This document shows, in pieces, positions 53,446 to 61,794 of a DNA stretch of 64,000 bases. The notes below the pieces were generated by a model. That model was given only the letters and a program-made list of their open reading frames with translations, had not been told where the DNA came from and did not search any database. How positions within the stretch are numbered: position 1 is the stretch's first letter; every line of letters starts with the position of its first letter. The DNA comes from Physcomitrium patens (Eukaryota > Streptophyta > Bryopsida > Funariales > Funariaceae): the NCBI RefSeq assembly GCF_000002425.4, contig NC_037274.1:14671517-14735516 (forward strand), written 5' to 3'. The position numbers and the translations under genes are program-made.

Positions 53446-54524
53446 CAGAAGGAGAAGCACGTTTACGTGTTCTTCAAGCACGTCATGACTTTCCAGCAGC
53501 AGGGCACTTTGGATATAATAAGACTTTGGAACTCATGTCAAGAGATTTTTGGTGGCCACGAATGTGGAAGTCAGTCAAAGACTTTGTACAATCATGTGAT
53601 ATTTGTTCAAGATCAAAAATTCCTCGTCATCGACCTTACGGACTTCTTCAGCCATTACCTATACCAGAACAACCATGGTCTTCTGTTTCTATGGATTTCA
53701 TCACAGATCTTCCAAGCTCAAGATCTTATGATTCTATATTTGTGATAGTAGATCGTTTCACCAAGATGGCACATTTTGTGCCATGTACAAAATCTATCAC
53801 AGGTGAAGAAACAGCTAAGCTTTTCATTGATAATATCTATCGCTATCATGGATTACCTAAAGATATCATATCGGATAGGGGAACTCAATTTGTGTCAAGA
53901 TTTTGGAGGACCCTTTTCAAGATTTTAAAAGTGGACATAAAACTATCTTCGGCTTTTCATCCTCAAATTGATGGACAAACAGAGCGCGTAAACCAAGTCT
54001 TGGAGCAATATTTAAGGTGTACTATCAACTACCAACAAGATGATTGGACAACCCTTCTGCCATTGGCAGAGTTTGCTTATAATAATACGGTACATTCTTC
54101 CACACAACAAACACCTTTCTTTGCCAATTATGGCTATCATCCACGACTTGATACTTTTGATTTTTTAAAAGTTGATAATCCTGCAACAAAAGATATGGCA
54201 AATCGGTTGTCAGAGTTACATGCAATAATGAAGACGCAATTGAAGGAAGCTCAAGAACGACAAAAGATAAACGCAGATCTATATCGTAAGGAGCAACCAC
54301 AAATCAACGTGGGTGATAAGATATGGCTACTTCGTCGCAATATCAAGACTACTCGACCTTGTGACAAGTTGGACTATCGTAGGCTTGGCCCCTTTTCTGT
54401 TTCTGAACAGATCAACCCAGTTGCATATCGGTTACATCTACCAGAGTCAATGAAGATCCATCCTGTATTCCACGTGTCTCTTCTTGAACCATATAAGACA
54501 GCGGATATACAAGGAAGAAGATAA
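53446..54524 (+). pseudogene. Integrase of element A
   Basis: Out of frame with RT by one base. It has the zinc-binding HHCC region (HDFPAAGHFGYNK in the corrected frame, then CDICSRSK), the DDE core (MDFITDL, ISDRGTQF, and ERVNQVLEQYL containing the Glu) and a GPF-type module (RRLGPFSVSEQINPVAY). All catalytic positions remain. A TAA at 54522-54524, where C has CAA, separates it from the chromodomain. Confidence 0.9.
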
Positions 54525-54737
54525 ATGCCACTGCCTCCTATAGAAGTAGATAATAATGAAGAATTTGAGGTGGAAGAGATATTAGACTCAAGGCGACGCC
54601 GAAATAAGCTGGAATATCTTGTTCATTGGCGCGGATATGATATTAGTGAACGCACATGGGAGCCATCCAGGAATCTAGCAAATGCATCAGCTAAAGTCAA
54701 AGTTTTTCATCAACGACATCCATCAAAACCAAGATGA
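54525..54737 (+). pseudogene. Chromodomain of element A
   Basis: EFEVEEILDSRRRRNK and LEYLVHWRGYDISERTWEPS match the chromodomain fold that ends integrase in chromoviruses and directs insertion by binding modified histones. The aromatic-cage positions (F, W, W/Y) are present. In the ancestor it was fused to integrase; here a stop precedes it. Confidence 0.88.
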
Positions 54738-54903
54738 AAATCTCTCTTATAAAAGAGACAAGATTGAGGCAAGATAACATTCAATTTCCTATCCTTGTTT
54801 GTAACTTCTTTGCATTTGTGACGCTAATTAGATAGAGAGCCAACAACCAGCGGATTCAACTCAAGAACCTTCGTTTGCTGACCTGCCGGATAAGATATTA
54901 CGA

Positions 54904-55155
54904 TTGTCACAACCTTCAAGACGACGCAATCGAGATGAAGATCTTCAAGAACGACATGTTCTTTCTCGAACAGATGGTGAGATACAATGCATTTGGTATC
55001 ACGATTTGGGAAGGGACTCTAGATGTTTGGTGATTTTGCTAGAGGTAGGAACAACTCCTGATGGTGTTCCGAATATTCTATTCGAAGGAAGTTACGAAGG
55101 CCTCAACAATGATCAAATAACTGGGTGGTCTTCCCGCCCTGGTATGGGACACTAA
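54904..55155 (+). CDS. Extra 3' open frame of element A, function unknown
   Basis: An 83-codon open stretch lies between the chromodomain and the 3' LTR. The segment YHDLGRDSRCLVILLEVGTT and the following NILFEGSYEGLNNDQITG are preserved in element C at about 61530-61660 with mostly conservative changes, although C has stops elsewhere. I recognise no domain. It could be a C-terminal part of pol or a separate accessory protein. Confidence 0.45.
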   Translation: MSQPSRRRNRDEDLQERHVLSRTDGEIQCIWYHDLGRDSRCLVILLEVGTTPDGVPNILFEGSYEGLNNDQITGWSSRPGMGH

Positions 55156-55295
55156 CGATGGTTGAGAGGCCCTATCAATCATCTTCGAAGAGAACAGAGA
55201 TCAAAGTATGTAGCGAATACAATTCGTCGCATCATAGATTTCCTCAACATATGATGATCGCTCCTCGTGGAACTCGTCTCTAGAAGGGGGAGTAA

Positions 55296-55847
55296 TGTCA
55301 CGACCATAATCATGTAAGCTAATAATTACATATAGAAATAGATAGAAGTAAGTAAAAGTAGATAAAAGTAAGTTAATTCTATAATATTTAATATAGAAGC
55401 TTCCTAGAAACTTCCTAGATGCTGCTTTGACTTCATAGGTGTCTTTAATTGACTTTTTGGATTATAAACGTGGTCAACAAGTTGGCCATGTGCCACACAT
55501 GTTGTTAGCTTGAAGATCAAGCTAACTATGTGGCCCACACGTAGAAAAACTTGTCTTGTAAGTCAAGGCATGTGTCCTACAAAGTCAATACATATTGGAG
55601 GTCCTATAGAACGTCGCCACGTAGCTCCTAGTTAGATAGTATATATAGAGACAAGAGTGAAAGCTTCTTCAGTCTTGTCAACTCCTTTCTTGCTTCTAGT
55701 CCAGGTTCATGAGTCTTTAGTTTCTTGTCTTGTGGCAATAGCCATTCCAGTTTCCTTTTAATATACCTACTTGTTTATATTTTGACTTATTATATCGAGA
55801 TAGCCTTTTGGTGTATATTTTCCCTCATCGAGTCTTTGTCCTTGACA
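55296..55847 (+). repeat. 3' LTR of element A
   Basis: 552 bp, TGTCACGACC to CCTTGACA, preceded by a purine tract and followed by the target duplication GTCTC. Confidence 0.93.
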
Positions 55848-55852
55848 GTCTC

Positions 55853-56159
55853 ATATTGACTAAGAGGCCCGTAGTAAGACCTGGATGTTTTCGTAATTGG
55901 GTCAAATTGGTCCTTCGCATCAGGCTTGCTCAGTCATCGATTTAGTCCTTTTGATTCTGTTGACTTCCACTATTGGACTCGAACGGAGCATTTTGTTAAT
56001 GGTAAGTATGCCCTGACCGACTATAACGGGGTCTTTGAAATTGGCCCTTGAATATTGGTACTGGAATCGGTCATTGCTCTCAATATTTGAGGTAACTGAA
56101 CATTAATAAAAGTCCCCTTTCTTTATATTTTCAAGGTATACTCATGTTACAACATGACA
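55853..56159 (-). repeat. Upstream LTR of element B, right part
   Basis: Continues the B LTR beyond element A and ends in ACAACATGACA at 56159. It aligns inverted with the first 300 bases of LTR B2 (from 57935), including the TTTATATTTTCAAGGTATAC block. Confidence 0.85.
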
Positions 56160-57934
56160 ACGGGGAGTATACAATTTGGTATGCATTAAAAAAGGAGATG
56201 AATGGAAGACTACGTTTCGAACAAGGTATGGATATTTTGAATACAATGTCATGCCTTTTGGACTTACAAATGCACCAGTAGTATTCCAACATCTAATGAA
56301 TGATGTCTTTCAAGAGTTTTTTAATAATTTTATTGTCTGTTACCTAGACGACATCTTAATCTATTCTAAGAACCCTGAAGAACATGAACTTCATACGCCA
56401 AGTATTACAAAAACTAAGAGATATAGGACTCTATGCCAAGATAAAAAAGTATGTATTTTATACTACTTAAGTCGACTTCTTAGGATACATCATTTTAAAT
56501 GATGGACTGATGATAGATCCTAAGAAAGTTCAAACTATTATGGATTGGAAGATCCCAAAAATAGTAAGAGATGTCCAATGCTTTTTGGGATTTGCCAACT
56601 ACTATCGGATCTTCATCAAAGACTTCTCTCAAGTTGCATCTCCACTTACATGTTTAACTTGCAAAGACAAACTTCAATGGAATCAAGAAGCAGAAGTAGC
56701 ATTTGAAGCTTTGAAGACAGCTTTTGTTTCTGCACCAATCTTGTATCGCATCGATTTTTGTAAGCCATTTTTTATGGAAATAGACACATCAAATTTTGCT
56801 TTGGGTGCCATATTGTCACAAATGGAAATAGATGATAAACTTCATCCAATAGCTTTTCATTCCAAAATTTTTTCAAAAGCCAAGATCAACTACGAGATCC
56901 ACGACAAAGAACTTCTTGTAATCATGGATTCGTTTCAAAAATGGTGCCATTATCTAAAAGGTACTTCTAACCCAGTCACAGTATATACGGATCATAAGAA
57001 CCTTGAATATTTTATGTCAGCACGTGTTTTGAATCATTGCCAAGCCCATTGGAGTATGTCTTTGTCAAGTTTTAAATTCAAGATCATTTATCGACCAAAA
57101 AAACAACAAGATTTATCAGATGCACACTCTAGACGATCTTATCTTCCACCAAAGGAAGGAGATGCTACTTTTGATCAACAATGAATAATTCTCTTGAAGC
57201 CAAAGCAACTTCATCTTTGAACAATGAAATCAATACTAACTATTGATTCAACTTTCATTAAGCAAGTTCAGTCAAGTATGTCTTCTGATTCTCTTATTCG
57301 TGATATGAAGAGAAATCCTTCAAAGTCTCATAATACTTCCAAGTTTGAATTCAAGAAGAATCTACTATATTTCGAGGGATGCCTATATGTTCCAAAAGGT
57401 GAAGCTCGATTACGTGTTCTTCAAGCTTGTCATGACTTTTTAGCAGTAGGATATTTTGGATACAATAAAACTTTGGAACTAATATCTAGGGACTTTTGGC
57501 GGCCCTAAATGTGGAAAGCAGTCAAAGATTTTGTACAATCTTATGATATTTGTTCAAGATCAAAAACTCCTCATCATCGACCTTATAGACTTCTTCAGCC
57601 ATTATCCATTCCAGAACAACCATGGTCTTCTATTTCTATGGATTTCATCACGGATCTTCTAATCTTAGGTACTTATGACTCTATATTCGTGATAGTAGAT
57701 CGTTTTGTCAAGATGGCATATTTTGTACCATGTATAAAATCTATCATAGGTGAAGAAACAACTAAGTTTTTTCTTAACAATATCTATCGCTATCATGGAT
57801 TACTCAAGGATATTATATCAGATAGGGGAACTCAATTTGTATCAAGATTTTGGCGGACTCTTTTTAAGATTCTAAAAGTCGATATAAAACTATCTTCGGC
57901 ATTCCATCCTCAAACTGATGGACAAATAGAGCGT
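56160..57934 (+). pseudogene. Element C: RT, RNase H and integrase N-terminal part
   Basis: Resumes after element B with VCIKKGDEWKT, then MPFGLTNAPVVF, YLDDIL, and RNase H with YTDHKNLEYF, ending near 57183 at a TGA. The integrase zinc region (CHDFLAVGYFGYNK, then YDICSRSK with the first Cys lost) and the DDE motifs MDFITDL and ISDRGTQF follow, up to the insertion of LTR B2. Frameshifts occur near 56400-56500, with stops near 57183 and 57506. Confidence 0.87.
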
Positions 57935-59188
57935 TGTCATGTTGTAACACGAGTATACCGTGAAAATATAAAGAAAGGGGACTTTTATTAATGTTCAGTT
58001 ACCTCGAATATTGGGAGCAACGGCCAACTCCAGTGCAAATACTGAGTGGCCAGGTTCAGTCACCCCGTTACAGTCAGCCGGGGCATACTGAAATGCTCCG
58101 TTCGATTCCAATGACGGGATTTAGCAGGAAGGGAAAGGACCAATTCACACGACGGGTGAGCCTGGTTCGAAGAGCCAATTGGATCCAATTTCAAGAATCC
58201 AATCTGGGTCTTCTTACCCAATATAAGACCTGAATTGGTCGGGCAACCCAATGCAGTCTTATTACCAGGTCTTACTACGGGCCTCAACCAATCTGACGCG
58301 AAGGACCAATTTGATCCAATTTCGGGAACATCCGGGTCTTACTACAGGACTCTTAGCCAATATGAGACCTGAATTGGTCAGGCGACTCAATGCGGTCCCG
58401 ATTACGGGGTTTTGATTCAGGCTGTCCTGTTCTCTGTGCCGTTTCAAGGAACGTTGTTTTCGGTAAAAGGATCTCTTAAAGGTAAAAACGGAGGAGAAAG
58501 CTCTGACGACAAGAGCCAATTTCGGATCAAGCTCTGACAGTGGGAGCCAATTCCAGATCCAAGATGGAAGATTGAGGAAATTCAGAATTAAGGTTAAGAA
58601 ATGAGAGGGGGGGAGAATAAGTTTTGGGGAGTTTTTTGAAGAATCAGAGAGCTAGCTTCATGCTTCGGGCGGGGAAAAAAGACAGAGAATTGGGGTTTTT
58701 TTTTTCTTCATAGGGTTTTGGGAAGACTGAGGCAATCGTTGCTGAAGTCAGTGTTGTAATAGTGAATCGAGATTTTTAATGAAGTGGATTTGATTATTCT
58801 TGACTGTTTTGTGAAATCGAGTTACGTCTGTGATGAAGAGTTAAAAGGGTGTCTATAGGATTGAGTATGTGGAGTGAATGAAATTTATTGGGTTAATCTA
58901 ACAAGACAGTCAGTGGATACAAGATCATGAGTATAAAGCGGTATCGAAGATTAGCATTTTGGATTGTTCGGGGTTCTCTGTAACGTCTAGAGACCTACCG
59001 GCTAGGGCAAAAAGGACTTCGACAAGCAGTCGAAGGGCATCTGTATAGATTTACGCTATATTCTTGCAATTGTTTGTATTCCAACAGTCAATAACTGATA
59101 AACTGCTTGAATATTAGCAAATCTCCATACTACCTTCTACAGCCAAACGCCCGACGCATTCTCGAGCAGGAAAGCATGTAATACGACA
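57935..59188 (+). mobile_element. Solo LTR B2 (lineage 2) inserted in the integrase of element C
   Basis: The 1254-bp segment runs from TGTCATGTTGTAACACG to CATGTAATACGACA, flanked on both sides by GCGT (57931-57934 and 59189-59192). Removing it restores the C integrase frame (ERINQVLEQYL, where A has ERVNQVLEQYL). It is the intact version of the LTR of element B, in opposite orientation. Confidence 0.9.
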
Positions 59189-59650
59189 GCGTATTAATCA
59201 AGTTTTGGAGCAATATTTAAGATATATCATTAACTATCAACAAGATAATTGAAGAACTTTTTTGCTATTAGCAGAGTTTGCTTACAATAACACGGTACAT
59301 TCTTCTACAAAACAAACACCTTTTTTTTTTTAATTATGGTTATCATCCACGACTTGATACTTTTGACTTTTCAAAAGTTGATAATCTTACTACAAAAGAT
59401 TTGGCAATTCATTTGTCAGAGCTACATGCAACAATGAAGGCGTAGTTAAAAGAAGCTCAAGAACAACAAAATGTCAATGCAGATGTCTATCGAAAGAAAC
59501 AACCACCATTCCACATGGGTGATACGGTATGGTTACTTTGTCGCAATATCAAGACCACTTGTCCTTGTCACAAGTTGGACTATCGAAGGCTTGGACCATT
59601 TTTTATTTCTACACAAATCAATCTAGTTGCATATCATTTACATCTATCGA
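59189..59650 (+). pseudogene. Element C: integrase C-terminal part
   Basis: Collinear with A from INQVLEQYL through the AEFAYNNT-like region and a GPF-type segment (RRLGPFFIS), up to VAYHLHLS, where LTR D2 is inserted. Contains stops (for example TGA near 59249 and TAG near 59443). Confidence 0.82.
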
Positions 59651-60979
59651 TGTCATAATATGTGAAGTCTTGCTTAGGAATGCTCCAAGCACCTGGCTGT
59701 GGAAAGAAGAATGGAAATTATAATAAAAAAATCTTAATTCTAATAGAATATTAGTAATGCTCTAATTAGACCATAATAATACTAAGCAAGTTTTATCAAA
59801 TTCAAAAAAAACCTCAAAAAAATTTCAAACAAATAATAAGAATTCTTAAAGAAATATTAGAAGGATCACAAATATCACTTAAATACATCTCAATTCAATC
59901 TTAATTTAATTCTAGTTAAAATCCTATTGAACTTCATTCAAACTTTAAGCCAAAACTAATTGAATCTTAAATCCTAATAAAATCCTAAATTCTATATTAA
60001 ATCCTAAACAAACCTTAAACCAAACCCCAATCAAATCCTAAACCAAATCCTAATCAAATCCTAAACCAAACTCTAAACCCTAAATCAACCGTAACCAAAT
60101 CTTAAATCCTAAATCAAATCCTAACCAAATCTTAAACCTTAAATCAAATCCTAATCAAATCCTAAATCCTAAACCAAATCCTAACCAAATCCTAAACCAT
60201 AAATCAAACCCTAATCCAAACCCTAAACCCTAAACCAAACCCTACTAATTCCTATAACAGATTTAAACCTCAATAACTAATGATTGAACCATTGATCTTA
60301 ACTCAAGTTTTTCATACTTCTTAAAAAATAAGTTAAAAATAAATATAAAAAAATTGAAAAGAATCAGAGTTACCAAATTGACGATAACCTCAAAAATGTG
60401 CTCGGATATTGGCCGGTCTCCTTCTCCAATCTTGATGCCAATCTTCCAGAGCCAATATCTCTCTTTTGCACTATTTGATTGATTTCAAAATTCTCATACA
60501 CATAGAAAAACAAGTCTCATATCCTCTCACGTAAGTTTTACTCTAATCCAATTAGTAGATTGCAAGAAATCTTAAAACTCCTACTGGACCTAAAATTCTA
60601 CTTTCTGAGACCTTGACCCACTTAAACCTCAATATTCCTCAATTCAACCATTAGATCAAGCTCAAATTCAAGACACATTTTAAACACAATCTGCCAAAGA
60701 GTCCTAGAGTTGTCGTCGAGACTCAGTTTTGTACCTCAAGATCTGATTTCGACCGTGGTTTATAACTGGTCCTCTCCGAGTATCAACATCTAGTTTTTTT
60801 TAAGTAATTTTTACTAGGATTTACTCTTAACTTCTTCCTAAAGATGTCTATATCATTTATTTTTCCAATCTATCTTATTTTGCCTTATTTTTGGTCCTAC
60901 AAAGTAAGTAGAAGCTATTTTTTCTATAATAAGATCCATATTATCATCTTTTATCATGTAGTCGTATTACAACACGACA
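59651..60979 (-). mobile_element. Solo LTR D2 (lineage 2) inserted in element C
   Basis: The 1329-bp segment runs from TGTCATAATATGTGAAG to TTACAACACGACA and is the inverted counterpart of D1. Flanks are TCGA (59647-59650) and TCGG (60980-60983), a 4-bp duplication with one change. Removing it restores the C reading LSVSMKIHPV, where A has LPESMKIHPV. About 59940-60250 carries the inverted telomere-like array (AAACCCTAAACC units). Confidence 0.85.
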
Positions 60980-61790
60980 TCGGTATCAATGAAAATCCAT
61001 CCTGTATACCACATGTCTTTTCTTGAATCGTACAAGATAGTAGACATACCAAGAAGAAGACAAGCTCCACCTCTTCCTATAGAAGTGGATAATAATGAAG
61101 AGTTTGAAATGGAAGAAGTCTTAGATTCAAGGCGGTGCCAAAATAAATTAGAGTATCTTGTCCATTAGTACGGATTTGATATTAGTGAATGCACATAGGA
61201 GCTAGTAAAGAATCTTGCAGAATAGGTGGTAGAGGCTTTTTTTGACAACATTCATCAAAATCAAGATGAAAACCTTCCTTATAAAAGAAACAAGATCTAG
61301 GCAAGATAACATTCTACTTTCAATCTTTGTTTGTAGCTTCTTTATAGCTGTGATATTCAGAAAATGGAGAATTAACAACCAATGGATTCGAGTCAAGAGC
61401 CTTTATTACTGATCTGCCGGACGAAACATTACGATTGTCACAATCTTCAAGACAATGCAATCGAGACAAAGATCTTTAAGAAAGACATGTTCTTCTTCGA
61501 ATAAATGGCTAGATACAACGTGTTTGGTATCACGACCTTGGAAGGAACTCCCGATGTTTGGTGATTTTACTAGAGGTAGGAATAACTCCTGATGGTGTTC
61601 CAAATGTTTTATTCGAAGGAAGTTATGAAGGCCTTAACAATAATCAAATAACTGGGTAGTCTTCCTACCCTGGTTTATGATACTATCGATGGTTGAGAGG
61701 CCCTATCAATCATCTTCGAAGAGAACAAAGATCAGAGTATGTGGCGAATAAAATTTGTCGCATCATAGATTTCCTCAATATATGATTACC
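60980..61790 (+). pseudogene. Element C: integrase tail, chromodomain and 3' region
   Basis: MKIHPVYHMSFLES-like sequence leads to RRRQAPPLPIEVD and a chromodomain (EFEMEEVLDSRR, KLEYLVH). Two chromodomain Trp codons that are TGG in A are TAG here. The 3' open frame of A is recognisable at about 61530-61660. Collinearity with A is lost near 61786, before any 3' LTR. Confidence 0.8.
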
Positions 61791-61794
61791 GTTG

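Larger units (their letters stand above)
49476..55847 (+). mobile_element. Element A: complete-length chromodomain Ty3/gypsy retrotransposon, coding disrupted
   Basis: Two 552-bp LTRs (49476-50027 and 55296-55847) start TGTCACG and end TTGACA, and the element is flanked by GTCTC on both sides (49471-49475 and 55848-55852). Internal order: gag with CX2CX4HX4C zinc knuckle, protease, RT, RNase H, integrase, chromodomain, an extra 3' open frame, then a purine tract (AGAAGGGGGAG, near 55280-55291) just before the 3' LTR. The protease-RT frame is -1 relative to gag. By eye the LTRs differ at about 15 of 552 positions, 12 of them transitions. Stops in gag and protease, a frameshift before integrase and a stop before the chromodomain show it is inactive. 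It lies inside the LTR of element B. Confidence 0.94.
44480..56159 (-). mobile_element. Element B: lineage 2 Ty3/gypsy element, internally deleted, containing element A
   Basis: Minus-strand element with outer ends TGTCGTATTACG (44480) and CATGTTACAACATGACA (56159), flanked by ATGG (44476-44479) and ACGG (56160-56163), a 4-bp duplication with one later change. It cuts the RT of element C exactly between codons for Asp-Leu and Arg-Gly. From the right: upstream LTR (56159-48683, split by element A), gag, protease, RT, integrase C-terminus, truncated downstream LTR. Without A, the length is about 5.3 kb. RNase H and most of integrase are missing, so it could not have moved on its own in this form. 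Confidence 0.87.
40241..61790 (+). mobile_element. Element C: chromodomain Ty3/gypsy retrotransposon split by five insertions
   Basis: Parts of one plus-strand element, in order and collinear with A: 40241-41554 (LTR, leader, gag), 43269-44479 (gag end, protease, RT start), 56160-57934 (RT, RNase H, integrase), 59189-59650 (integrase end) and 60980 to about 61790 (chromodomain and 3' region). Each break falls in a conserved coding segment that continues on the far side of the inserted DNA. No 3' LTR is seen, because element F begins near 61790. The copy has many stops and lacks about 240 bp containing the zinc knuckle, so it is inactive. Confidence 0.88.

Noticed and set aside
53446-53745. 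Continuation of the RT frame of A beyond 53446
   Set aside because: The reading is out of frame; the adjacent frame gives clear integrase zinc-region sequence matching element C.
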